In this document: in pieces, positions 1-6,963 of the stretch | Layout: each line of letters begins with the position of its first letter | Position numbering within the stretch: the stretch's first letter is position 1 | NCBI GenBank assembly: GCA_905479965.1 | Contig: CAJQOR010000078.1 | Span: forward strand, 1 to 8,110 | DNA length: 8,110 nt | Direction: 5' to 3' | Origin: an uncultured Rhizobiaceae group bacterium | GTDB taxonomy: Bacteria > Pseudomonadota > Alphaproteobacteria > Rhizobiales > Rhizobiaceae | The notes under the pieces: generated by a model | The model's input: only the letters and a program-made list of their open reading frames with translations | Told to the model about the DNA's origin: nothing | Databases searched by the model: none | Made by a program: the position numbers and the translations under genes

Positions 1-2
1 GC

Positions 3-50
3 TCGCGCCTCACCGCCGAATTGAACTATTGGTTGACGCGTCAGTATTAG
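3..50 (+). CDS. Possible 3' end of an upstream gene (partial)
   Basis: This frame enters from the left edge and reads SRLTAELNYWLTRQY before a TAG stop at 48-50. The codons end mostly in G or C and the peptide looks like an ordinary hydrophilic C-terminus, so it could be the tail of a gene that overlaps the next one by about 22 nt, as happens in tight operons. Only 15 codons are visible, so no family can be assigned. The frame of the following membrane protein is also open to the left edge, so this call competes with that gene simply starting further upstream. Confidence 0.27.
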   Translation, partial: SRLTAELNYWLTRQY

Positions 51-1249
51 ACGTAATATTGAGACCATTTAGAATTGAAGGTTGGACAACTGCTGTCAAT
101 TTAAAATCCCAGATTATTGAAGCCTCTCCCTATCTGTTGCAAATTCCCGCTGTAGTCTTGTTTTTGTTGTTCTCAGCACTTTATTTAAGAGCAATGCAAT
201 GGGAACGGACCAAACGCCTGGCAAAACGGCCAGTAACAAGTTTGTTTTTAATCTGGTCAGTGTTTTTGATCATTGCACTTGCGTTACCTCAGGGCTCGCT
301 TATCGGCGCATTTATGTGGACTTTCGTGGGCGTTTTGGTGTCTGCTATTTGGTTCTTAGCCTATGCCGCTGTTGACGAAAAAGCCAAAATCAAAACACCG
401 CTTTTAGCAAAAGCCGGCATGATGCGCCCAATTTGGGGCGGTGGTTCGACACCCATTGGTAAAGGCTTTGGTTATCTCAATAAATTTGATGCAAAAGATG
501 CAGATGAACTGGCTGTCACACGATTAAAAGCAGTTAAACTCGTTGTTTGGGGTGCATTGCTAGCAGGTCTTTGGTTTGTCATGGAGCATGTCGCGCGAGA
601 CATGCTTGAAATACCAACTCTGTTAAATTCGATCTTAGCAACAGCTGAAGGCACAACAACCGTTGGCATGAGTTGGATTAGCCTTATCTATGACTACCTT
701 TTGGATCTGGTTATTATAGCTGTTTGGGGTCATATGATTGTCGCGGTTATCCGAATGATTGGCTACCGCATTCCGCGCAATACACGCAATCCATTGGCCT
801 CACGCACATTGGCTGAATTTTGGAACCGCTATTATTTCTACCACAAAGAGCTTTTGGTCGATTTCTTTTTCTACCCGGCGTTCATTCGGTATTTCAAAAA
901 ATCACCAAAATTGCGGATAGCCTTTGCCACATTTTGTGCAGCTGGAGCAGGTAATTACCTATTCCACGCAGCACGAGATACTCATATCTTTGCAAATAGT
1001 ACAATCATCGAAGGATTGGCGATGCATCAGTCCGCTTGGGTGTACTTTCTTGCGCTGACTGTTGGGCTCATTTTTTCGCAGCTAAATCCATACAAGATCA
1101 AACCAGAACACGGCTTTTTATGTCACAGTGTGCTGACACGCGTAAATGTCTGCGCTTTCTTCTGCTTGATTAATGTTTTTGGTGATTTCACAACTGTTGG
1201 AACCTTGGCTGAACGTAGCCAATTCATTTTAAGCTTATTCTTAATCTAA
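29..1249 (+). CDS. MBOAT-like membrane-bound O-acyltransferase (start uncertain, possibly partial)
   Basis: This is a multi-pass membrane protein with about eight or nine hydrophobic segments, near residues 33-53, 69-87, 91-115, 168-188, 217-245, 275-289, 296-316, 336-351 and 372-390 (numbered from the TTG at 29). Residues 264-276, FWNRYYFYHKELL, followed by VDFFFYP, resemble the FWxRWHxSLxxWLRDYxYxP signature of the DltB/AlgI MBOAT family. About 40 residues later, NYLFHAARD places a histidine at 313 where the family has its catalytic His. MBOAT enzymes move an acyl group from a carrier to a hydroxyl acceptor, often on an extracytoplasmic glycan. The acyl carrier protein 24 nt downstream supports this and suggests a DltB-DltC-like pair. 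The start is unclear: TTG at 29 has no good ribosome binding site, and the frame stays open to the left edge, so the gene may begin outside the window. Family assignment comes from motif resemblance; acyl group and acceptor are unknown. Confidence 0.72.
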   Translation: MVDASVLDVILRPFRIEGWTTAVNLKSQIIEASPYLLQIPAVVLFLLFSALYLRAMQWERTKRLAKRPVTSLFLIWSVFLIIALALPQGSLIGAFMWTFVGVLVSAIWFLAYAAVDEKAKIKTPLLAKAGMMRPIWGGGSTPIGKGFGYLNKFDAKDADELAVTRLKAVKLVVWGALLAGLWFVMEHVARDMLEIPTLLNSILATAEGTTTVGMSWISLIYDYLLDLVIIAVWGHMIVAVIRMIGYRIPRNTRNPLASRTLAEFWNRYYFYHKELLVDFFFYPAFIRYFKKSPKLRIAFATFCAAGAGNYLFHAARDTHIFANSTIIEGLAMHQSAWVYFLALTVGLIFSQLNPYKIKPEHGFLCHSVLTRVNVCAFFCLINVFGDFTTVGTLAERSQFILSLFLI

Positions 1250-1273
1250 TTTAATAAAACACGAGGACTAACT

Positions 1274-1510
1274 ATGGCACAATCAATACATGACGTTGTT
1301 AAATCTATGATGACAGCACGCGGTAGCACGCAAGACCTGAACATGGATGAACCTATTTTCACAAGCGGCTTATTAGATAGCCTTGCTGCAACTGAACTTA
1401 TGATGACACTTGAAAGTGATTTTGGTATCGATTTAGCTGACGCTGATTTTGATATTTCAAAACTTGACACTTTAGCTGAACTTGAGGATCTTATTTCTCA
1501 AGCGGCGTAA
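1274..1510 (+). CDS. Acyl carrier protein, DltC-like
   Basis: A 78-residue acidic, helical protein of the phosphopantetheine-binding carrier family. The attachment motif is GLLDSL at residues 32-37, with Ser36 the predicted 4'-phosphopantetheine site; the following TELMMTLESDFGIDL is the usual recognition helix and the segment after it. The tail DFDISKLDTLAELEDLI resembles the C-terminal pattern of DltC and other stand-alone carriers more than AcpP of fatty acid synthesis. A clear ribosome binding site, GAGGA at 1263-1267, lies 6 nt before the ATG. The gene begins 24 nt after the MBOAT-like gene and is probably co-transcribed and translated with it. By analogy it would hold an acyl or aminoacyl thioester, loaded by a ligase not seen here, for transfer by the membrane protein. 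A role in polyketide or other specialised synthesis is possible, but no such enzymes are visible. Confidence 0.9.
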   Translation: MAQSIHDVVKSMMTARGSTQDLNMDEPIFTSGLLDSLAATELMMTLESDFGIDLADADFDISKLDTLAELEDLISQAA

Positions 1511-1622
1511 TGTATAAGTTCACTGCTCACACATAAGTGATGTGATATTCTGCCGCTAAAATAGGCAAAGCACCGATCCTTTGCTAACCTACCGCTTGAG
1601 GGAAATAAGTTATACCTAGGGC

Positions 1623-1626
1623 GGAG
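1623..1626 (+). promoter_or_regulatory. Ribosome binding site fixing the TTG start of the DUF1194 gene
   Basis: GGAG lies 6 nt before the TTG at 1633. The same frame has a stop (TAA) at 1606-1608 and no other start codon between it and 1633, and the resulting N-terminus is a good signal peptide. Together these support TTG as the true start. Confidence 0.6.
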
Positions 1627-1632
1627 AACCGG

Positions 1633-2364
1633 TTGAAACAATTATATAAACTAGTTTTCTGCGCGGCTTATATTTTGGTCGCGCATTTTTCAATCTCACG
1701 TGCCATTGCACAAGATGTCGATCTTGAACTTGTGTTAGCAATGGATGCATCAGGCAGCATCAGCGAACATGAATATATGCTGCAACTAAATGGAACGGCT
1801 GATGCGTTTTTAGATACCAACATTCAAGCCGCCATCACGTCAGGCCCACGAGGCAAAATTGCCGTTGCAATTGTGTTATGGTCAGATGCTGCATTTCCCA
1901 AAGCAAATAGCGGTTGGCACATCTTAAAAGATGAAGCATCCATCACCGCTTTTTCGAATATGACGCGCACATTCAATTTAACCGCTGACAACAAGATGGG
2001 CACAAATGGCGGCGGCACAGGCATCGGCGCAGGCGTTGCTGAAGCGATAAAATTGATCCGCGAGAATAAAATTGAAGGTGAAAGACGAGTGGTTGATGTC
2101 TCTGGTGATGGGACCGAGACTGATTTTTGGTTCACCCGCAAAACCATTATGATGCCGGACGCAAAACTGCTTGCACAAATTAATGATGTGACAATAAACG
2201 GCCTACCCATCATCACACGCGATCATCCTAATCTTGATCAATACTATCGCGAAAATGTTATATTCGGCCCCGGATCTTTTATCGAAAAGGCTATCAGCTT
2301 TGACGATTTTGCGCGCGCCATTCGACAAAAGCTATTTCGAGAGATCGCACAGCCAATCGGTTGA
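1633..2364 (+). CDS. Secreted DUF1194 protein with von Willebrand A-like fold
   Basis: A 243-residue protein with an N-terminal signal peptide: Lys2 and Lys6, a hydrophobic core at about 7-21, and a likely cleavage after AIA (24-26). The mature part starts with a vWA-type strand ending in DASGS at 38-42, the DxSxS metal-ion-dependent adhesion site, and also has GGGTGIGAG (Thr129) and VVDVSGDGTE (Asp159), which complete the usual MIDAS set. Order and length match the DUF1194 family, common in alphaproteobacteria and of unknown function. It probably binds a divalent metal and a protein partner in the periplasm or outside the cell; this is inferred from the fold. It stands alone: the ACP gene ends 122 nt upstream and htpG starts 162 nt downstream. 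The start is TTG. I see no truncation or frameshift. Confidence 0.88.
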   Translation: MKQLYKLVFCAAYILVAHFSISRAIAQDVDLELVLAMDASGSISEHEYMLQLNGTADAFLDTNIQAAITSGPRGKIAVAIVLWSDAAFPKANSGWHILKDEASITAFSNMTRTFNLTADNKMGTNGGGTGIGAGVAEAIKLIRENKIEGERRVVDVSGDGTETDFWFTRKTIMMPDAKLLAQINDVTINGLPIITRDHPNLDQYYRENVIFGPGSFIEKAISFDDFARAIRQKLFREIAQPIG

Positions 2365-2448
2365 GGCAATATTATTGCAATGTAAGGGTCAAAACCTGCA
2401 CAGCACACCTATTCCAACCATGATAGCTGTTTATTGGCGTTGATATCC

Positions 2449-2476
2449 CTTGTTTATATGAGAATTTAAACTACAT
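2449..2476 (+). promoter_or_regulatory. Possible RpoH (sigma-32) heat-shock promoter of htpG
   Basis: CTTGTT at 2449-2454 and CTACAT at 2471-2476 are separated by 16 nt. This fits the general alphaproteobacterial heat-shock promoter form, with CTTG at -35 and a C-rich start to an AT-rich -10. It would give a leader of roughly 40-45 nt before the htpG ATG. htpG is a classic RpoH target, so position and gene agree. The match is by eye and the -35 lacks the frequent AA after CTTG. Confidence 0.48.
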
Positions 2477-2512
2477 ATGCCGCAACTTTTAATTTCATCA
2501 CTATTTTGATTT

Positions 2513-2517
2513 GGAGG
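2513..2517 (+). promoter_or_regulatory. Ribosome binding site fixing the htpG start
   Basis: GGAGG lies 9 nt before the ATG at 2527. An in-frame TTG at 2506 would place this site inside the coding region and add a tail, MIWRLIV, that is not like HtpG N-termini. The ATG at 2527 is therefore preferred. Confidence 0.85.
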
Positions 2518-2526
2518 CTTATTGTC

Positions 2527-4389
2527 ATGAATGATACAGCATCAAAAGAAACTTTTTCCTTTCAAACTGAAGTTGGACAGCTACTCGATATAGTTGCCGG
2601 CTCCTTATATTCAAACCGCGAAATCTTTTTAAGAGAGCTCGTCTCAAATGCATCAGATGCTTGCGATAAACTGCGTTACGAAGCTCTCACGAATGCATCT
2701 CTACTTGAGGGTGGACAGGACTTTGCGATCAAGATTGAGATAGACGCAAAAGCAAAAAGCCTTTCCATTTCAGATAATGGTATTGGCATGAACCACCAAG
2801 ATCTTTTGGATACACTTGGTACGATTGCCAAGTCTGGCACCAGCAACTTCTTAAATGCGTTAGATGATGAGAATAAAGGCGATCTAGGTCTCATCGGACA
2901 ATTTGGTGTTGGGTTTTATTCAGCCTTCATGGTGGCTGAAAATGTAAGTGTTACAACGCGTAAAGCCGGAGAAAAAGAAGCATGGCTATGGGCGTCCGAT
3001 GGCAAAGGTCAGTTTACTATTGAACCAACCACCCGCGATGGGAATGGAACAAGCGTCACACTTTCATTGAAAAAAGACGCAAAAGAATTCTTAGAAGATG
3101 CGCGCGTTCAACATATTATCCGCACCTATTCCGATCACATCAGCTTCCCTGTTTTATTAGGTGAAGACACACTAAATTCAGCCTCTGCCATTTGGACACG
3201 TCCTGCAAAAGATATCACAAGTGAGCAATATACTGAGTTCTATCGTCATTCCGGACACGCCTATGATGAACCGTGGTTGACGATGCACAATCGTGTTGAA
3301 GGCTTGTTGAGCTACACAAACTTGTTGTTCATCCCATCAATGGCACCATTTGATCTTTATGAACCAGAGCGCAAAAGCCATGTAAAGCTCTATGTTAATC
3401 GCGTCTTTATCACAGATGACACGCAAGGCTTATTGCCCCCATATATGCGCTTTTTACGCGGCGTGGTGGATAGCGAAGATTTATCGCTGAATGTATCCCG
3501 CGAGATGTTGCAAACAGATCCAAAATTATCAAAATTAAAAACCGGCCTTACCAAACGCGTACTGGGCGAGTTGAAGAAAAAGGCCACGAAAGCACCACAG
3601 GAATACCAAAACTTTTGGTCAAACTTCGGTGCCGTCTTAAAAGAAGGTCTTGTTGAAGAAATTGCATTGCGCGATAAAATTCTTGAAATCTGCCGATTTA
3701 GATCAACGCATAATGATGAGCTGACAAGCCTTTCAGAATATGTTGAACGTATAAAAGAAGGACAAGATGCAATTTACTATATCGTTGGCGAAGACGCTTC
3801 CAAAATTGCGCGCTCACCACATCTAGAAGGCTTTAAGGCAAAGGGTGTTGAAGTTCTTCTACTATCTGATTCAGTAGATGAATTTTGGCTACAACATATC
3901 ACTGAATTTGAAAGTAAATCACTCAAATCCATTACGCGTGGGTCTGATGATCTTGATAAGATTGATAACGCAGACAAGGATGGAGATGAGGATAAACCAG
4001 AGATCAAAGAGTTGGAAAAGCTCATTGAACTCATCAAAGTCGAACTTGGTGACGCGATTAAAGATGTTCGCCCATCAAAACGTCTGACAGACAGTCCTGT
4101 TTGTCTCATTGCAGATGACGGCGATATGGATGTGACATTGGAACGGATGCTAAAACGTGCTGGTCAATTACAGCAGACCACACCACGGGTTTTAGAACTG
4201 AACCCATCCCATCCGATCATTATCAAGCTCGCAGAACGTGCGAAAGCAGAAGAAAACGCGCAGGATGCATTGCTCAAAGATGCAGCGCACTTGCTTCTTG
4301 ATCAGGCCAAAATTTCTGAGGGTGAAGCCCCTGCCGACGCGCTTGAATTTTCCAGACGTCTGACAGCTGTTATGTCGATCGCTCTTTAA
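2527..4389 (+). CDS. htpG: Molecular chaperone HtpG (bacterial Hsp90)
   Basis: A 620-residue cytosolic ATP-dependent chaperone that remodels client proteins, often with the DnaK system; E. coli HtpG is 624 residues. The N-terminal GHKL ATPase domain (about 1-225) has NREIFLRELVSNASDA with catalytic Glu37 and Mg-coordinating Asn41, DNGIGM (Asp83, adenine contact), GTIAKSGT (98-105) and the lid-end motif GQFGVGFYSAFM (124-135). The middle domain (about 225-490) carries SLNVSREMLQ with Arg325, the arginine that contacts the ATP gamma-phosphate. The C-terminal dimerisation domain ends without an MEEVD tail, as usual for bacteria. An acidic, charged stretch around 475-500 (SDDLDKIDNADKDGDEDK) lies at the middle/C-terminal junction. 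All key residues are present. It appears monocistronic, with its own heat-shock-like promoter and a possible terminator hairpin. Confidence 0.98.
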   Translation: MNDTASKETFSFQTEVGQLLDIVAGSLYSNREIFLRELVSNASDACDKLRYEALTNASLLEGGQDFAIKIEIDAKAKSLSISDNGIGMNHQDLLDTLGTIAKSGTSNFLNALDDENKGDLGLIGQFGVGFYSAFMVAENVSVTTRKAGEKEAWLWASDGKGQFTIEPTTRDGNGTSVTLSLKKDAKEFLEDARVQHIIRTYSDHISFPVLLGEDTLNSASAIWTRPAKDITSEQYTEFYRHSGHAYDEPWLTMHNRVEGLLSYTNLLFIPSMAPFDLYEPERKSHVKLYVNRVFITDDTQGLLPPYMRFLRGVVDSEDLSLNVSREMLQTDPKLSKLKTGLTKRVLGELKKKATKAPQEYQNFWSNFGAVLKEGLVEEIALRDKILEICRFRSTHNDELTSLSEYVERIKEGQDAIYYIVGEDASKIARSPHLEGFKAKGVEVLLLSDSVDEFWLQHITEFESKSLKSITRGSDDLDKIDNADKDGDEDKPEIKELEKLIELIKVELGDAIKDVRPSKRLTDSPVCLIADDGDMDVTLERMLKRAGQLQQTTPRVLELNPSHPIIIKLAERAKAEENAQDALLKDAAHLLLDQAKISEGEAPADALEFSRRLTAVMSIAL

Positions 4390-4403
4390 TTTAAAGCTCA
4401 ATT

Positions 4404-4440
4404 GGGCACTATCGCTTATAATCTTTAAGCTCTAGTGCCC
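4404..4440 (+). terminator. Possible hairpin terminator after htpG
   Basis: GGGCACTA (4404-4411) pairs exactly with TAGTGCCC (4433-4440). Inside it, GCTTA (4414-4418) pairs with TAAGC (4426-4430), leaving a 2x2 internal loop and a 7-nt apical loop. It lies 14 nt after the htpG stop. It is followed by TGTCATTCTT rather than a clean T run, so it may be a weak terminator or a 3'-end stabilising structure. Confidence 0.45.
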
Positions 4441-4503
4441 TGTCATTCTTGGCAATCTCGAAACGCTTACAACCAAGCATAGGGCCAATTCGAGTTTTTT
4501 CTA

Positions 4504-4532
4504 TTGTCACGCAAAAACCCTCTTAACATAAA
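4504..4532 (+). promoter_or_regulatory. Possible sigma-70-type promoter of the bisC-like gene
   Basis: TTGTCA (4504-4509) and CATAAA (4527-4532) are 17 nt apart, matching TTGACA at five and TATAAT at four of six positions. It would leave a leader of about 60 nt. AT-rich DNA yields such matches by chance, so this is a weak call. I saw no clear FNR-type (TTGAT-N4-ATCAA) site in this gap. Confidence 0.25.
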
Positions 4533-4598
4533 AATTCATTGTGCTAACGTTGTTTATGTACGCCGCATTTAGCGTTCGGAAATGTAAGCAGAGATGAA

Positions 4599-6899
4599 AT
4601 GCGACAAAAATATACAGCTGCTCATTGGGGCAGCTATCAAGTCACTGAGTCAGGCGACGAAGTAAAACTTGAACCGTTGGACGACGATCCAAATCCATCC
4701 ACCATTGGTAATGGTTGGATGAGTGCTACTACAGATAATCAACTCAGAATTACCAAACCAGCGATCCGAAAAGGTTGGCTTGAAAAGCGTGAAACTTCTA
4801 ACAGATGCAACGACACATATATCGAGGTAGACTGGGATGTTGCACTTGATCTTGCCGCACAAGAACTAACACGCGTTCGGCAATCTTTTGGTAACAGCTC
4901 AATTTACGCAGGCTCATATGGATGGGCAAGCACGGGGCGTTTTCACCATGCACAATCGCAACTAAAGCGATTTTTAAACATAATCGGCGGATACACATCT
5001 TCAAAAACAACCTATTCTCATGGTGCTGCGGAAGTTTTGCTGCCCCATGTTACAGGTATGTCCAACAGGGTTTTCCAAGATGAGATGACCAGTTTGGAAC
5101 TGGTTGCTGAACATTGTGAATATCTCGTTTGTTTTGGCGGCATATCAGCAAGAACGGCGCAAATCACATCAAGCGGCACATCCAAGCACGAAGTTGAAAA
5201 TTGGCTTGAAGCTGCCCGTCAAAATGGCCTGAAAGTTGTCAACATTTCACCGTTGCGCTCAGACTTTTCGAGCGATTCCGGCGCTCAGTGGTTACCAATT
5301 TGCCCCAATACTGATGCGGCACTCATGCTGGCAATTGCCCATACGCTCATTACTGAAAAACTATACGATGAAGCGTTTTTAAATACCTATTGCCAAGGTT
5401 GGGAGGAGTTTAAATCATATGTGATGGGCGAGACAGATGGTGTCATCAAAACGCCTCAATGGGCGCAAGACATCACTGAAATCTCCGCCAATGATATCGT
5501 TGAGCTTGCTAAGAATATGGCGCGCTATAAAACGATGATATCAACCACATGGGCGATGCAGCGCGCGGATCATGGTGAGCAACCAATATGGCTTGCACTC
5601 ACGCTGTCTGCAATGTTGGGGCAAATTGGTCAAAAGGGAACTGGGTTTTCATTCGGATACGGCTCAACCACACCTGTGGGCAGATCAGATAAATTGGTCA
5701 GTTGGCCTTCGGTTCCTCAAGGCAAAAATCCGGTCGAGGACTTCATCCCAGTTGCAAAGATCACCGAACTTCTTGCAACCCCGGGAAAGATGTTCAAATT
5801 TGATGGTGAAACTCACAAAATGCCCGAGATAAAATTGGTGTATTGGGCAGGCGGAAATCCATTTCATCACCAACAAGATCTCAATCAGTTAGATCAAGCT
5901 TGGACAAAACCGGATACAGTGATTGTTCACGAACAATTTTGGACAGCAACAGCCCGCCGCGCCGACATCGTTTTTCCTGTAACATCATCGCTAGAGCGTG
6001 ATGACATTATGATGAACAGACGCGATCCTAAATTGGTTTGGATGGGCCGTGTTTATGAAAATAATAACGGTGCTAAATCAGATCACGATATTTTATGTGG
6101 AATAGCTGATCGTTTAGGTGTGCTTGAGCAATTCTCAGAAAATAAGTCCGTAGATGAATGGCTTGAACAACTTTGGAACACCTCCCAATCCGTTGCGAAA
6201 TCTGAAAATTTTGAATTGCCTAGTTTTAAAGAGTTTAAATATCGGGGTGTTTTTGAATGCCCTAATAGTTCTGAAACCAGAATTCAATTTAATGACTTTA
6301 TCACAGACCCCATTAAAAATCCGCTGAATACACCCAGTGGAAAAATTGAAATCTACTCTGATACTTTTGCGAAAATGGATATGGCTGACTGCCCGCCCCA
6401 CCCCGCGTGGTTAGAGCCGATTGAATGGTTAGGTGATAAAGATAATGCACCAGATGCATTACATCTTATATCTGGACAACCGGCAACAAGATTGCACAGC
6501 CAACTTGATAATGGATCGGAATCTAAATCAACCAAAATTAATGGCCGAGAGCCTGCATACTTGCATTCTGATTTTGCTACAAAGATGGGAATTAAAAGCG
6601 GAGATATCATTCTCATTCATAACCAACGTGGTAAATGCCTTTGCGCTGCGCAGCTGACCGATGATATCCATCCGCAATCCATTTCACTTGCAACAGGCGC
6701 TTGGTATGATCCACAGGTGATTGATGGTGAAACAATCGAAGTACATGGAAATCCAAATGTTTTGACGATTGACAAAGGCTGCTCTGAGTTATCACAGTCC
6801 AATATTGCGCACACAGCACTTGTGTGGGTTTCTAAATGGGAAAAACCGTTACCACCGATTAAAGTGCATTCACCGCCTGAGATAGAGCGAAATAACTGA
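4599..6899 (+). CDS. bisC: BisC-type molybdopterin S-/N-oxide reductase, cytoplasmic
   Basis: A 766-residue member of the DMSO reductase family, close in length and motif order to E. coli biotin sulfoxide reductase (about 777). Such enzymes use Mo-bis(MGD) to reduce S- or N-oxides, for example biotin sulfoxide, free methionine-S-sulfoxide, DMSO or TMAO. The N-terminus has TAAHWG (6-11), as in BisC, and no twin-arginine signal or Fe-S cysteine motif, so it should be a single-subunit cytoplasmic enzyme. GSYGWAS (105-111) keeps the Tyr/Trp pair linked to S-oxide reduction, and TYSHGAA (138-144) supplies Ser140, the predicted Mo ligand. Later motifs include WAMQR (318-322), WAGGNPFHHQQD (416-427), HEQFWTA (444-450), SGQPATRLHSQ (625-635) and TGAWYD (699-704), the last two in the C-terminal cofactor-binding domain. 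No redox partner or cofactor gene is adjacent. The ATG at 4599 follows a weak AGCAGAG site. Exact substrate is uncertain; TorA/DorA-like activity is possible. Confidence 0.88.
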   Translation: MRQKYTAAHWGSYQVTESGDEVKLEPLDDDPNPSTIGNGWMSATTDNQLRITKPAIRKGWLEKRETSNRCNDTYIEVDWDVALDLAAQELTRVRQSFGNSSIYAGSYGWASTGRFHHAQSQLKRFLNIIGGYTSSKTTYSHGAAEVLLPHVTGMSNRVFQDEMTSLELVAEHCEYLVCFGGISARTAQITSSGTSKHEVENWLEAARQNGLKVVNISPLRSDFSSDSGAQWLPICPNTDAALMLAIAHTLITEKLYDEAFLNTYCQGWEEFKSYVMGETDGVIKTPQWAQDITEISANDIVELAKNMARYKTMISTTWAMQRADHGEQPIWLALTLSAMLGQIGQKGTGFSFGYGSTTPVGRSDKLVSWPSVPQGKNPVEDFIPVAKITELLATPGKMFKFDGETHKMPEIKLVYWAGGNPFHHQQDLNQLDQAWTKPDTVIVHEQFWTATARRADIVFPVTSSLERDDIMMNRRDPKLVWMGRVYENNNGAKSDHDILCGIADRLGVLEQFSENKSVDEWLEQLWNTSQSVAKSENFELPSFKEFKYRGVFECPNSSETRIQFNDFITDPIKNPLNTPSGKIEIYSDTFAKMDMADCPPHPAWLEPIEWLGDKDNAPDALHLISGQPATRLHSQLDNGSESKSTKINGREPAYLHSDFATKMGIKSGDIILIHNQRGKCLCAAQLTDDIHPQSISLATGAWYDPQVIDGETIEVHGNPNVLTIDKGCSELSQSNIAHTALVWVSKWEKPLPPIKVHSPPEIERNN

Positions 6900-6910
6900 A
6901 CGCAATAAAA

Positions 6911-6941
6911 AAGGCCAGATCTCGCAACGAAATCTGGCCTT
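6911..6941. terminator. Shared rho-independent terminator between convergent genes
   Basis: AAGGCCAGAT (6911-6920) and ATCTGGCCTT (6932-6941) form a perfect 10-bp stem with an 11-nt loop. On the minus strand the stem runs directly into a T-rich stretch (the complement of CGCAATAAAA at 6901-6910), a good intrinsic terminator for the substrate-binding protein gene. On the plus strand it is followed by AAATTTATTT, so it probably also ends the bisC-like transcript, which stops 11 nt before the stem. Confidence 0.88.
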
Positions 6942-6963
6942 AAATTTATTTAATGATTGCAAT

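Noticed and set aside
1565..1584. Hairpin GCAAAG / CTTTGC with an 8-nt loop between the ACP and DUF1194 genes
   Set aside because: Only 6 bp and no following T run; too weak to call a terminator or riboswitch. I saw no other convincing signal in the 1511-1632 gap.
1824..2216. 130-codon open frame on the minus strand inside the DUF1194 gene
   Set aside because: Lies wholly within a well-supported gene with signal peptide and MIDAS motif; its translation shows no domain.
2366..2378. Palindrome GCAATA-T-TATTGC just after the DUF1194 stop
   Set aside because: The central loop is too small for a stable hairpin and there is no T run; AT-rich palindromes of this size arise by chance.
2506..2526. 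Longer htpG start at TTG 2506
   Set aside because: The strong GGAGG site falls inside this extension and the added residues do not resemble HtpG N-termini.
3777..4109. 110-codon open frame on the minus strand inside htpG
   Set aside because: Serine-rich antisense shadow of a conserved coding region, with no recognisable domain.
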